A stretch of 64,000 nt of DNA. Origin: Streptomyces violens. Lineage in GTDB: Bacteria > Actinomycetota > Actinomycetes > Streptomycetales > Streptomycetaceae. Both the position numbers and the translations under genes were made by a program. The stretch covers positions 124,001-188,000 of the forward strand of contig NZ_JOBH01000008.1 of the NCBI RefSeq assembly GCF_000717745.1, written 5' to 3'. Each line of letters begins with the position of its first letter. Position 1 is the first letter of the stretch. The notes beneath the pieces were generated by a model. The model was not told where the DNA came from and made no database searches. It was given only the letters and a program-made list of their open reading frames with translations. This document shows, in pieces, positions 15,987 through 24,154 of the stretch.

Positions 15987-18407
15987 ATGGCGACACATCA
16001 TGTGCGGGTGGCGGTCGACCTCCCGGCCGAGGTGACGAGCTTTGTGGGGCGGGCCGATGAGCTCGCGGCGGCGGAGCGGACGCTCGGCCGGGCCCGGCTG
16101 GTCACGCTCGTCGGGCCGGGAGGCGTGGGCAAGACCCGGATCGCGCTGCGTACTGCCACGCAGCTCGCTGCGCGGTTCGCCGACGGAGTGTGCCTGGTGG
16201 AGCTCTCCGCGCTGCGCGACGCCGCGCTGCTGCCGAACACCGTCATCGGTGCCCTGAACCTGCCCGAGCAGACCGGTCGTCCGCCACTCGACTACCTCAT
16301 GGAGTATCTGAAGAACAAGGAACTCCTCCTGATCCTGGACACCTGCGAGCACGTCGTGGACACCTGCGGCATGCTCGCCGACGCCCTGCTCCGTACGGCC
16401 CCCGGCCTGCGGATCCTGGCCACCAGTCGGCAGGCGCTGAGCGTGCCGGGCGAGAACGTCCTGGAGGTTCCCCCGCTCGGCGTCCCGGACGAGGGCGGCA
16501 CCGCTGAAGAGACCGACGCGGTACGGCTGTTCGCCCAGCGGGCGGCGGCGGTGCGCAGCGGCTTCACGGTCGACGACCGTAACCGTGCCGCGGTCGGCGC
16601 GCTGTGCCGGCGGCTCGACGGCATCCCGCTGGCCATCGAGCTGGCCACCGTACGGCTGCGTGCGCTCTCCCTCGATCAGCTCGTCAGCCGGCTCGACAGC
16701 AGGTTCCGTCTGCTCACCGGCGGCAACAGGACGGCGATGCCCCGGCACCAGACCCTGCGTACGGCCATCGGGTGGAGCCATGAACTGTGTTCGCCCGAGG
16801 AACGGCTGTTGTGGGCGCGACTGTCGGTCTTCGCCGGGTACTTCGACCTGGCCGCGGTGGAGGAGGTGTGCGCGGACGCCGAGCTGCCCGCCGACGAGAT
16901 CGTCGAATCGCTGATCGAGCTCGTGGACAAGTCGATCGTGCTCAGGCGCGACGACGAGAGCGGGACCCACTACCGACTGCTCGACACCATCCGGGAATAC
17001 GGCGAGGAGTGGCTCACCGAACTCGGCGAGGCACCGGCGCTGCGGGCCCGCCACCGCGACCACTACCTGGCCATGGCCGAGGAGTTCAAAGGGGAGTTCT
17101 GCACATCGCAACAGGTGCCCGGATATCTGCGGTTGCGGCGGTGCTCCGCCGATCTGCGGGCCGCACTGGAATTCTGCTTCACCGAGGGGGGCGGTGGGGC
17201 AGGAGCGGAGGACGAGGACGCGGCCGAGGCTGCCCGCGCGGGGCTCAGGCTCGCCAACTCGCTCTGGTGTTATTGGGTGTGCTCCTCGCGGTACAGCGAG
17301 GGACGGTACTGGATGAACAAGGGGCTCAGCCTGGTCGATGGCCCTGTTCCCGAACGGGCGGAAGCCCTGCGCTTCGTCGGCTGGTTCGCGATCATGCAGG
17401 GTGAGCACGACTTCGCCCTGCCACTCCTGGAGGAGTCCAAGGCCATCGCCGAGGAGCTGGCGGACGAATCCCTCCTCACGTACGCGCTGCAGTATCTGGG
17501 CGGCACGTACATGTTCATGTGCGAGGGCGAGCTCGCGCTGCGGTACTACGGGGAGGCCCGGCGCCGGCTCATCGCGCAGGAGGACCACGTCGGCATCGCG
17601 ATCGTCCATTACCAGGAGGCGTTGATGCACGCCATGCTGGGCGACACCGAGACCTCGATCGAGCTCTGCGATGTGACCCTGGGTCTGCTGGCGGGAACGG
17701 AGGAGCGCTGGAACCAGGCATGGGCGCTGTGGGTGAAAGGGGTCGCCCTGTGGCTCGGCGGTGACCACGCCGCATGCGAGGACGCCACGCGCGCCGCCCT
17801 GGCGATGAAGTACGACGTCCTCGACATGACGGGCTTCGCCCACTCCCTCGAAGTGCTCGCCTGGCTCGGGGCCGATCGGGGGCGTCCCGAGGAGACCGCG
17901 TGGATGCTGGGCGCGACGAAGGTGCTTTACGAAAAGATCGGCGCCCCGCTCTTCGGCATCGCCATGCTCCAGAGCCACCATGACGCGGCCGTATGCAAGG
18001 CCAGGGCGGAGCTCGGCGATGCCGCGTACGACAAGGCGTTCGGCCGAGGATCGGTGATGGCGCTCGACGAGGTGATGGCCCGGGTCCGGTCCGGGACGGA
18101 ACAGGACCGGTCCGGGACGCCACAGGACCGGTCCGGGACGGAACAGGCCCCGCCCGGCGCGGCGGGCCCCGAGGACCCGGCGGGCCCGCTGGAGTCGCTG
18201 ACCCGCCGGGAGCGCGAAGTGGCCGAACTGGTCGCCGCCGGACTCTCGAACCGTCAGATCGCGGACCGGCTGGTGATCTCCAAGCGGACCGTGGACGCCC
18301 ATCTGGAGCACATCCTGGGCAAACTGGGATTCTCGTCCCGGGCCGGGATCGCCGCCTTGGTGGGGGAAATGCCGATGGCGCAGTTGGACACCCGCCGGAA
18401 TGCCTGA
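15987..18407 (+). CDS. LuxR-type transcriptional regulator with NB-ARC-like ATPase and TPR region
   Basis: The protein has 806 residues from ATG 15987 (GGAACGTGGGG before it). P-loop GPGGVGKT is at 43-50, with Walker B LLLILDTCEHV and LATSRQAL sensor sequences, the AfsR/MalT-like STAND arrangement. The middle is helical with TPR-like repeats. The C-terminus carries a LuxR helix-turn-helix (LTRREREVAELVAAGLSNRQ). Such proteins switch on ATP and ligand binding to activate transcription. A 21-bp tandem repeat codes a DRSGTEQ linker just before the HTH. It has its own promoter. Target genes and ligand are unknown. Confidence 0.9.
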   Translation: MATHHVRVAVDLPAEVTSFVGRADELAAAERTLGRARLVTLVGPGGVGKTRIALRTATQLAARFADGVCLVELSALRDAALLPNTVIGALNLPEQTGRPPLDYLMEYLKNKELLLILDTCEHVVDTCGMLADALLRTAPGLRILATSRQALSVPGENVLEVPPLGVPDEGGTAEETDAVRLFAQRAAAVRSGFTVDDRNRAAVGALCRRLDGIPLAIELATVRLRALSLDQLVSRLDSRFRLLTGGNRTAMPRHQTLRTAIGWSHELCSPEERLLWARLSVFAGYFDLAAVEEVCADAELPADEIVESLIELVDKSIVLRRDDESGTHYRLLDTIREYGEEWLTELGEAPALRARHRDHYLAMAEEFKGEFCTSQQVPGYLRLRRCSADLRAALEFCFTEGGGGAGAEDEDAAEAARAGLRLANSLWCYWVCSSRYSEGRYWMNKGLSLVDGPVPERAEALRFVGWFAIMQGEHDFALPLLEESKAIAEELADESLLTYALQYLGGTYMFMCEGELALRYYGEARRRLIAQEDHVGIAIVHYQEALMHAMLGDTETSIELCDVTLGLLAGTEERWNQAWALWVKGVALWLGGDHAACEDATRAALAMKYDVLDMTGFAHSLEVLAWLGADRGRPEETAWMLGATKVLYEKIGAPLFGIAMLQSHHDAAVCKARAELGDAAYDKAFGRGSVMALDEVMARVRSGTEQDRSGTPQDRSGTEQAPPGAAGPEDPAGPLESLTRREREVAELVAAGLSNRQIADRLVISKRTVDAHLEHILGKLGFSSRAGIAALVGEMPMAQLDTRRNA
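18087..18149 (+). repeat. In-frame 21-bp tandem repeat (3 copies)
   Basis: Three near-identical 21-bp units at 18087-18107, 18108-18128 and 18129-18149 encode RSGTEQD, RSGTPQD and RSGTEQA. They form a flexible linker between the TPR region and the LuxR HTH. A multiple of three keeps the frame, so copy number may vary without breaking the gene. Confidence 0.85.
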
Positions 18408-18430
18408 GAGCGGTGGATCGGTGGGCCGGG

Positions 18431-18952
18431 TCAGCAGCCGGTCCGGGTCGGGGTGAAGCGCAGCTTGGCGTGGTCTTCCTTGCCGAGTGCGGTGGTGTAG
18501 GTGGCGTGCGGGACGCGGTACCAGACGCCGTCCTTGCCGGGCCGGCCGTTGACGTCGTCGAGCCGTACGCACCAGCGTTCCGGCCGGACGATCCGCCGGT
18601 ACGTCTCCGTGCCCTGCCGGACCTTGCGGCACTTCTCGTACCGCTCGGTGGTGTGCCAGGTCCTCTTCTTGCCGCCGCTGCGCTTGGTGTGCTTGACCCG
18701 CTTCGTTGCGGGCGCGCACTTCTTCACCTTGTGCGGCCGGGTCGCCTTGACCGTCTTCTTGGTGACGTGGCGGACGCCCGCCCGGAGCCCCGTGACCTCG
18801 TCCGAGTGCGGCCGCACGTTCTGGGCGCTCCCCGTGCCGTGACCGCTGCCGTCGCTCCCCCGGTGGCCGTCCGCTCCCGCTCCGCAGGCGCTGAGCCCCG
18901 CCACGAGAAGCGCCGTCAGCCCGGCCTGTATCAGTCGCTGCTTGGTGAGCAT
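18431..18952 (-). CDS. Basic lipoprotein of unknown function
   Basis: The protein has 173 residues. The lipobox is GLSAC with Cys23, and GGGGGAGAC precedes the ATG. The mature part is unusually rich in Lys, Arg and His, with a cysteine pair around KKCAPATKR and YEKCRKVRQG, plus ERWCVRLDDV and a terminal Cys. This looks like a conserved Streptomyces lipoprotein, but I cannot name a function. The strong positive charge suggests contact with acidic wall polymers or phospholipids. It is divergent from the MarR gene and converges on the LuxR-type gene. Confidence 0.7.
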   Translation of the reverse strand: MLTKQRLIQAGLTALLVAGLSACGAGADGHRGSDGSGHGTGSAQNVRPHSDEVTGLRAGVRHVTKKTVKATRPHKVKKCAPATKRVKHTKRSGGKKRTWHTTERYEKCRKVRQGTETYRRIVRPERWCVRLDDVNGRPGKDGVWYRVPHATYTTALGKEDHAKLRFTPTRTGC

Positions 18953-19031
18953 GTCTCCCCCTGTGGTCGCTCCGGCAGCGGTCAGCGTAGCTGATCTTCG
19001 CAGCTCGGAGTCCGGCCCTCAGGTATTGAAC

Positions 19032-19046
19032 TATGCTGAAGAGATG
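19032..19046 (+). promoter_or_regulatory. Probable leaderless promoter of the MarR gene
   Basis: TATGCT (19032-19037) is followed by exactly six bases and the ATG at 19044. Transcription should therefore begin on the A of the start codon. No -35 consensus is visible. GAAGAG touches the ATG too closely to work as a normal ribosome site. Confidence 0.5.
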
Positions 19047-19499
19047 TCCTCCGGCGAAGAGCTCGATCACGCGGCCGTCGAGCTGCGTAACAGCCTGATG
19101 CGCATGGCGCGCCGCCTGCGGGCGCAGCGGCCGCCCGGTGAGCTGACGCTCGGGACGATGGCCGTACTGGGGCGGCTGGAGCGCGACGGGCCGGCGACCG
19201 CGAGCGAGCTGGCCGCGGCCGAGCGGGTCACCCCGCAGTCGATGGCACGCCCGGTCGCCAGGCTCGTGGAGCTGGGGCTGGTCGAGCGCCGCCCCGACCC
19301 GGCCGACGGGCGGCAGACGCTGCTGCATCCCACGGACGGCGGACGGGAGTTGATCCGGGCCGACCGTGCGCGCAAGGACGTCTGGCTGGCCCGCGCGATG
19401 GCGACCCACCTCAACGACGTGGAGCGCGATCTGCTGCTGCTCACCACCCGTCTGCTGGACCGGCTGGCCGCCGCCCCCGACGCCCCCACCGAACACTGA
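19044..19499 (+). CDS. MarR-family transcriptional regulator
   Basis: The protein has 151 residues. The winged helix-turn-helix spans about 35-110: LTLGTMAVLGRLERDGPATASELAAAERVTPQSM (split), then VERRPDPADGRQTLLHPT as the wing. Helical ends form the dimer interface. MarR proteins repress a neighbouring efflux or detoxification gene and let go when an aromatic ligand binds. The MFS gene begins 9 nt after its stop, so this is a classic regulator-pump unit, probably autoregulated. The upstream -10 suggests a leaderless mRNA. Confidence 0.93.
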   Translation: MSSGEELDHAAVELRNSLMRMARRLRAQRPPGELTLGTMAVLGRLERDGPATASELAAAERVTPQSMARPVARLVELGLVERRPDPADGRQTLLHPTDGGRELIRADRARKDVWLARAMATHLNDVERDLLLLTTRLLDRLAAAPDAPTEH

Positions 19500-19508
19500 T
19501 GGACTCCC

Positions 19509-20978
19509 GTGCCCCGTTCCCGCGAAACCCCCCACGCACCTACACCTACCGCTCAAGTAGACAGCACGGCTGAAGACAAGCAGAGTGCCGCACCGCCTCA
19601 GGCCCGGCCCCAGCTGCCGCAGCGCATGGTCGGTCCCATCGCGTTCGGCACGATCCTGCAGCCGCTGAACTCCTCGATGATCGCGGTCGCGCTGGTCGGT
19701 ATCCAGGCGCACTTCGGGGCCGGACCCGCCACCGCTTGGCTGGTCTCCGGGCTCTATCTCGCCACCGCCGTGGCGGCGCCCGCCGCCGGCCGGCTGGCCG
19801 ACACGCTCGGCCCGCGCAAGGTGTCGCTCGCCGGGCTGGTCCTGGTCGCGCTGGCCTCGCTCGCCGCCCCCTTCGCCCCGTCCGTCGGCGTGCTGGTCGC
19901 CTGCCGCGTCGTCATCGGCATCGGCACCGCCGCGCAGTACCCCTGCGGGCTCGCCATGGTCCGCCGCGCCGCCGACCGGATGCGGGCCGACTCGCACAAC
20001 GCGCTGGCGGCACTCACGGTCTGCTCCCAGGTCATGGTCGCGCTCGGCCCGACGCTGGGCGGCGTGCTCGTCGGCGGCTTCGGCTGGTCCGGCATCTTCT
20101 GGGCCAACGTGCCGCTGACGGTGATCGGCGCGGTCGCGATCCTGCTGTGGGCCCCCACCGACCCCGTACGCGAGGGCAGGGCGCTGCGCCGGACCGTCAC
20201 ACAGCTGGACATCCCCGGGATGCTGCTCTTCGTGGCGGCCATGGGCCTGCTCATGTACTGGCTGCTGTCCCTGGCCCGGACGCCGCACTGGTGGGCGCTG
20301 GGTGGCGCGGTGGCCGCCGGGCTGTGCACGGTGTGGCGCTCGCTGCGGGCTCCGGTGCCGTTCCTGGACCTGCGGCTGCTCTCGAACCGCGCGCTGTCCT
20401 TCACGTACGTACGGACGATCGCGACGTACACCGCGTACTACGGCATCTTCTACGGCCTGCCGCAGTGGCTGGAGGAGTCCCGGGACCTGGGCGCCTCCGG
20501 GGCCGGGCTGGTGATGCTGCCGCTGGCCCTGATGGGCATCGTCTCCACGCTCACCGCCACCCGTGTGCAGAAGCGGCGCGGGCCCGGCCCGCTGCTCCTG
20601 ATCGGTTCGGTGGTGCTCGCCGCGGGCGGGCTGCTGCTGACCCTGCCCACCGGCTCCTCCCCCGTATGGCTGCTGGTCCTGTTGTGCCTGGTGCTCGGCA
20701 TCCCCAACGGCTACAACTCGATGGCCAACCAGAACGCCGTCTACCAGGCCGCGCCGGCCGCCCAGGCGGGCGCGGCGGGCGGGCTGTACCGCACCGCGCA
20801 GTACGTCGGCGCCAACCTCGCCTCGGCGATGCTCGCCCTGCTCATCGGCAGCCATTCGACCGACGGCGGCCTGCACCGCACCGGCCTCGCCATCGCCGCG
20901 ATCAGCGGCTGCCTCGCGGTGGCCGCGCTGGGTGGGCTGCGCCGCGGTCGAGGGCTTACGCCAGGGCCAGGCGCATGA
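19509..20978 (+). CDS. MFS drug transporter (EmrB/QacA-like)
   Basis: The protein has 489 residues from GTG 19509. A polar N-terminal tail of about 40 residues precedes TM1. The loop 2-3 motif reads GRLADTLGPRKV, and ALGPTLGGVLVG is a good antiporter motif C. About 14 hydrophobic segments are visible, as in the DHA2 branch. It likely exports a hydrophobic drug or metabolite by proton antiport. Coupling to MarR suggests induction by the substrate. Its 3' end overlaps the converging GNAT gene by 23 bp. Confidence 0.92.
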   Translation: MPRSRETPHAPTPTAQVDSTAEDKQSAAPPQARPQLPQRMVGPIAFGTILQPLNSSMIAVALVGIQAHFGAGPATAWLVSGLYLATAVAAPAAGRLADTLGPRKVSLAGLVLVALASLAAPFAPSVGVLVACRVVIGIGTAAQYPCGLAMVRRAADRMRADSHNALAALTVCSQVMVALGPTLGGVLVGGFGWSGIFWANVPLTVIGAVAILLWAPTDPVREGRALRRTVTQLDIPGMLLFVAAMGLLMYWLLSLARTPHWWALGGAVAAGLCTVWRSLRAPVPFLDLRLLSNRALSFTYVRTIATYTAYYGIFYGLPQWLEESRDLGASGAGLVMLPLALMGIVSTLTATRVQKRRGPGPLLLIGSVVLAAGGLLLTLPTGSSPVWLLVLLCLVLGIPNGYNSMANQNAVYQAAPAAQAGAAGGLYRTAQYVGANLASAMLALLIGSHSTDGGLHRTGLAIAAISGCLAVAALGGLRRGRGLTPGPGA

Positions 20979-21498
20979 TCGTCAGGTCCAGCCAACGGCC
21001 GAACTTGGTGCCGACCTCGCGCACGGTGCCGACGTCCTGGAAGCCGAACCGTTCGTGCAGGCGGATCGAGGCGGCGTTGCCCGACTCGATGTCGGCGATC
21101 ATGACGTGGTAGCCGGCCGCCCGCGCCGAGGTGATGAGAACGTCCAGGAGCGCGGAGCCGACGCCCAGCCCATGGCGGTCGGTACGGACGTAGACGGAGT
21201 TCTCCGCCGAGTACCGGAAGCCCTCCAGTGGCCGCCAGGGCGCGTACACCCCGAAGCCGACGACCTCGCCCTCGTGCTCGGCGACGAATGCCGCGCCCTT
21301 GTCCAGGAACGCGGTGAGCCAGGCGGCGCCCTCGGCGGGCGTCTGGAGCGTCTCCGTCCACAATGCGGTCGAGTTCTCGATCGCATCGTTGCGAATGGCG
21401 AGAATGGCGTCCAGGTCACCGGACCGTGCCGGGCGCACCGTCGCCGCTTCCGCCACCGCGACCGCCACTCCCGACTCGTTCTCATATATTGGATCCAT
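20956..21498 (-). CDS. GNAT N-acetyltransferase (phosphinothricin acetyltransferase-like)
   Basis: The protein has 180 residues. The fold starts at VRPARSGDLDAILAIRNDAIENSTALW, split here as the family beta1-alpha1-alpha2 part. The acetyl-CoA loop is RHGLGVG within VRTDRHGLGVGSALLD, and the SIRLHERFGFQDVGTVREVG tail is typical of the PAT/Bar-type subgroup that acetylates small amines such as phosphinothricin or methionine sulfone. Cytoplasmic. Its ATG (complement of 21496-21498) overlaps the ATG of the divergent XRE gene inside an inverted repeat, so both are likely controlled by that protein. The natural substrate is unknown. Confidence 0.88.
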   Translation of the reverse strand: MDPIYENESGVAVAVAEAATVRPARSGDLDAILAIRNDAIENSTALWTETLQTPAEGAAWLTAFLDKGAAFVAEHEGEVVGFGVYAPWRPLEGFRYSAENSVYVRTDRHGLGVGSALLDVLITSARAAGYHVMIADIESGNAASIRLHERFGFQDVGTVREVGTKFGRWLDLTIMRLALA

Positions 21499-21508
21499 GT
21501 CCAATATG
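21485..21508. promoter_or_regulatory. Symmetric operator/promoter containing both start codons
   Basis: ATATTGGA (21486-21493) and TCCAATAT (21500-21507) are perfect 8-bp inverted arms around TCCATG. The + start ATG (21497-21499) and the - start ATG (21498-21496) lie within the centre. On the + strand TATATT ends six bases before the ATG; on the - strand the mirror CATATT ends four bases before its ATG. Both mRNAs are therefore probably leaderless, and one bound repressor would cover both. Confidence 0.7.
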
Positions 21509-22084
21509 GTAGATCCTCTGGTGAGCCGCATCGGGGCACGGGTACGTGCCGAGCGGGAACGGCGCCGGTGGACATTGGCGCAGCTGGCGGATGCCTCCGG
21601 CGTCTCCCGCGCCATGGTCCACCGGATCGAGCGCGGCGAGAGCAGCCCGACCGCCGTCGTCCTCGGCAAGCTCTCCGGCGCCTTCCGCATCAGCGTCTCG
21701 TCGCTGCTCGCGATGGCGGAGGGCGCCATGGACGACGGGGACGGTAAAGAGGCCGGGATCGTGGACGCCGCCGCGGAGTGGCGGGACCCGGCCACCGGGT
21801 ACCACCGCCGCCAGATCTCCGGTCCGCGGTTCCCCGCGGAGATCGCCGAGATCCGGCTGCCCGCCGGCGCGCACGTACCGTATCCGGCCGCGGCGTTCGC
21901 CTTCGTACAGCAGATCGTCTGGGTGCTGGACGGCCGGCTCACCTTCCACGACGGCGACGAGACGCACGAACTCGCAGCGGGCGACACGATCGAGCTCGGC
22001 GCCCCGGCCCCGCGCGCCTTCGCCAACAACACCGAGCAGGAGTGCCGCTACGCCGTCATACTCGTCCGCTCCGAGGCCCCCTGA
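21497..22084 (+). CDS. XRE-family regulator with C-terminal cupin
   Basis: The protein has 195 residues. The HTH_3 domain is at about 14-70 (TLAQLADASGVSRAMVHRIE and following). A cupin is at about 105-190, with FVQQIVWVLDGRLTFHDGD and AGDTIELGAPAPRAF. Cupin-XRE proteins sense a small molecule in the barrel and repress a linked gene. No ribosome site exists, consistent with the leaderless promoter. ATG 21506 is an in-frame alternative start. Neighbour logic makes the divergent GNAT gene the prime target, through the palindrome over both starts. The ligand is unknown. Confidence 0.9.
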   Translation: MSNMVDPLVSRIGARVRAERERRRWTLAQLADASGVSRAMVHRIERGESSPTAVVLGKLSGAFRISVSSLLAMAEGAMDDGDGKEAGIVDAAAEWRDPATGYHRRQISGPRFPAEIAEIRLPAGAHVPYPAAAFAFVQQIVWVLDGRLTFHDGDETHELAAGDTIELGAPAPRAFANNTEQECRYAVILVRSEAP

Positions 22085-22126
22085 CGCCTCCGCTACGGCC
22101 TGGCGGCCGCGGTACCGGCCGAGTGA

Positions 22127-23377
22127 TCAGGTACGGGTGCTGAGCTCGGGCCGGCGGGTGGTGGAGGTGGCGTCGGGTGCGGGGGCGTCCGGCTCTTGCC
22201 GCTTGCGCCCCGCCGAGAGGATCACGCTGGTGAGGACGCCTGCCAGCAGGCCCCAGAAGGCCGAGCCGATGCCGAGGAGGGTCACGCCGGAGGCCGTGGC
22301 GAGGAAGGTGACCACGGCCGCTTCGCGGGACGCGGTGTCGGACAGTGCGGTGGCCAGCGAGCTGGTGACGGTGGCGAGCAGGCCGATGCCGGCGATGCCG
22401 AGGACGAGGGCGTGCGGCATGGCGTCGAGCAGGGACGCCACCGTCGCGCCGAGGACGCCGACGCACAGGTAGAAGATGCCGGACCAGACGGCGGCGACAT
22501 AGCGTTTGCGGCGGTCGGGGTGGGCCTCCTCGCTGGTACAGATGGCCGCGGTGATCGCCGCGAGGTTGAGGCCGTACGCGCCGAACGGCGCCAGCAGCAG
22601 GTTCGCGGCGCCGGTCCAGGTCATCAGGGGCGAGACCGGTACGTCGTAGCCCGCGCCCCGGAGTACCGCGACGCCGGGGAGGTTCTGGGAGGCCATGGTG
22701 ACCACGAACAGCGGGAGGCCGACGCTGATCAGGACCTTCCAGTCGAACTCCGGGGTGACGAACACGGGCGTGGCCACGGAGAGCCGCACCCGCTCCGCGT
22801 GCCAGCCGCCGGTGAACACCGTGGCGACGATGCCGGCGGCGAGGGCGAGCAGTACGGCGTAGCGGGGCAGCAGCCGGCGGCCGAGCAGGTAGGCCACGAA
22901 CATCGGGAAGGCCACGGCGAAGCTGCTGTGCATGGTGGTGAACAGGCCGGTACCGAACTGGAGCAGGACCCCCGCGAGCAGCGCGGCCGCCATGGTGACG
23001 GGGATGCGGTTCATCGCGCGGGCGAACCAGCCCGTCACCCCGCTGGCGAGGATGAGCAGCGCGGAGAACAGGAAGGCGCCCACGGCCTGAGCCATCGACA
23101 CCCCGCTCAGGCTCGTGGCCAGAAGGGCCGCGCCCGGCGTCGACCAGGCCGTCACGATGGGCGCCCGGTAGCGCACGGACAGGCCGATGCAGGTGCAGGC
23201 TATGGCCACGCCGAAGGCGAGCATCCAGGAGGAGATCTCGCGGGAGTCGGCACCGGCCGCCTTGGCGGCGGTGAAGACGAGGGCGGCCGAGCTGGTGACG
23301 CCCACGGTCACCGCGATCAGTCCGGCGACGACCGCGGAGGGCGGGGCGGCGGCGCGTATTCGAGCCATCAGGGACAT
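22127..23377 (-). CDS. benE: BenE-family benzoate/H+ symporter
   Basis: The protein has 416 residues with 11-12 hydrophobic helices from residue about 15 to about 385. Sequences such as AWSTPGAALLATSLSGVSMAQAVGAFL and GLPLFVVTMASQNLPG, split over residues about 75-100 and 215-230, are characteristic of BenE. It should import benzoate or a similar aromatic acid across the membrane. It is divergent from an XRE-cupin gene with two adjacent operators between them. No benzoate ring-cleavage genes are adjacent; the mandelate-type module lies about 10 kb to the right. Confidence 0.88.
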   Translation of the reverse strand: MSLMARIRAAAPPSAVVAGLIAVTVGVTSSAALVFTAAKAAGADSREISSWMLAFGVAIACTCIGLSVRYRAPIVTAWSTPGAALLATSLSGVSMAQAVGAFLFSALLILASGVTGWFARAMNRIPVTMAAALLAGVLLQFGTGLFTTMHSSFAVAFPMFVAYLLGRRLLPRYAVLLALAAGIVATVFTGGWHAERVRLSVATPVFVTPEFDWKVLISVGLPLFVVTMASQNLPGVAVLRGAGYDVPVSPLMTWTGAANLLLAPFGAYGLNLAAITAAICTSEEAHPDRRKRYVAAVWSGIFYLCVGVLGATVASLLDAMPHALVLGIAGIGLLATVTSSLATALSDTASREAAVVTFLATASGVTLLGIGSAFWGLLAGVLTSVILSAGRKRQEPDAPAPDATSTTRRPELSTRT

Positions 23378-23420
23378 GCGTTCATTTCCAGGGTTCGGGC
23401 TGCCGAGAGGGAGGGGGGTT

Positions 23421-23452
23421 GTTCTGTTTATGGAACGTTCTGTTTGCGGAAC
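23421..23452. promoter_or_regulatory. Two abutting 16-bp operators between benE and the XRE gene
   Basis: GTTCTGTTTATGGAAC (23421-23436) and GTTCTGTTTGCGGAAC (23437-23452) differ at two central bases. Each is a GTTC-N8-GAAC palindrome. Two sites spaced 16 bp apart in the 137-bp divergent gap strongly suggest cooperative control of both genes by the XRE-cupin protein. TAGGCT at 23462-23467 could be the + strand -10. Confidence 0.7.
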
Positions 23453-23514
23453 AGTACGGAGTAGGCTGGTCGCTCGTCAATGACCTTCCGAAGACGGGAA
23501 CGGACGCGCGCGGC

Positions 23515-24075
23515 ATGGGCCTGAACGACGAGGTGGGGCGCCGGCTTCGGGAGCTTCGCCAGCAGCAACGCCTGTCCCTGTCCGAACTGGCCCGGCGCTC
23601 CGGCGTGGGCAAGGGGACGCTCTCGGAGCTGGAGTGCGGACAGCGCAACCCCACACTGGAGACGCTGTACGCGCTGACCACCGCGCTCAACAGTCCGCTC
23701 AGCGCCGTACTCAGCGATCATCCGCGGCACGATTTCGAGGCGCGGGCCGAAGGGGTCTCGGGCAGCGCCGTCACCGCGGTCCTCATCGAGCGCTTCGAGG
23801 AGCCGCCGGCCGTCACCGACATCTTCCGCATCCGCATCGCCGCGGGCAGCGTCCAGGAATCCGCCGCACACATCGCGGACACCTCGGAGAGCCTGATGGT
23901 GCTGGCGGGCACGGCCGTGGTGGGCGACCCGGCGGAACTCCGGACGGCGGGCCCGGGCGAGTACGCCCACTGGCGCGCCGACGCCCCGCACGTCTACAGC
24001 GCACCGCACGGCGAGGACGTGCACGGGATTCTCTTCGTGCGGTATCCGCAGGGCGGGGCGCACTCCGGGCTCTAG
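23515..24075 (+). CDS. XRE-cupin transcriptional regulator
   Basis: The protein has 186 residues from ATG 23515; the ribosome site is weak, and an upstream in-frame stretch through the operator is unlikely to be translated. The HTH is at about 5-60 (RLRELRQQQRLSLSELARRS and following). The C-terminal cupin is at about 85-185, with ESLMVLAGTAVVGDP and GEYAHWRADAPHVY. This is the architecture of PuuR/SutR-like repressors. Divergence from benE and the tandem palindromes suggest it represses the transporter until an aromatic acid or metabolite binds. Confidence 0.9.
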   Translation: MGLNDEVGRRLRELRQQQRLSLSELARRSGVGKGTLSELECGQRNPTLETLYALTTALNSPLSAVLSDHPRHDFEARAEGVSGSAVTAVLIERFEEPPAVTDIFRIRIAAGSVQESAAHIADTSESLMVLAGTAVVGDPAELRTAGPGEYAHWRADAPHVYSAPHGEDVHGILFVRYPQGGAHSGL

Positions 24076-24084
24076 TCAGGACGG

Positions 24085-24114
24085 TTGCCTAAAACCCTTC
24101 CCGGGGTCTACGTT
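24085..24114 (+). promoter_or_regulatory. Promoter of the DUF1479 gene
   Basis: TTGCCT (24085-24090) and TACGTT (24109-24114) are 18 bp apart. Transcription would start near 24121. Downstream, GTTTAGTAAGG lies before the AAAGGAG ribosome site, and TAAAACC lies in the spacer. These could be half-sites for the ROK regulator encoded on the other side of the gene. Confidence 0.45.
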
Positions 24115-24154
24115 GCCCGTGTTTAGTAAGGAGCCCTGACCAAAGGAGTTCAGC

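Noticed and set aside
18087..18149. CRISPR-like array
   Set aside because: Repeats are adjacent with no unique spacers, in frame inside a gene.
19026..19040. MarR operator TTGAACTATGCTGAA
   Set aside because: Half-sites TTGAA and CTGAA are not inverted repeats of each other; only the -10 TATGCT is supported.
15906..20876. An unbroken minus-strand frame of about 1650 codons across the LuxR, lipoprotein, MarR and MFS genes
   Set aside because: It lies opposite genes with clear motifs, has no domains, and is Arg/Gly/His/Pro-rich, the product of third-position GC bias.
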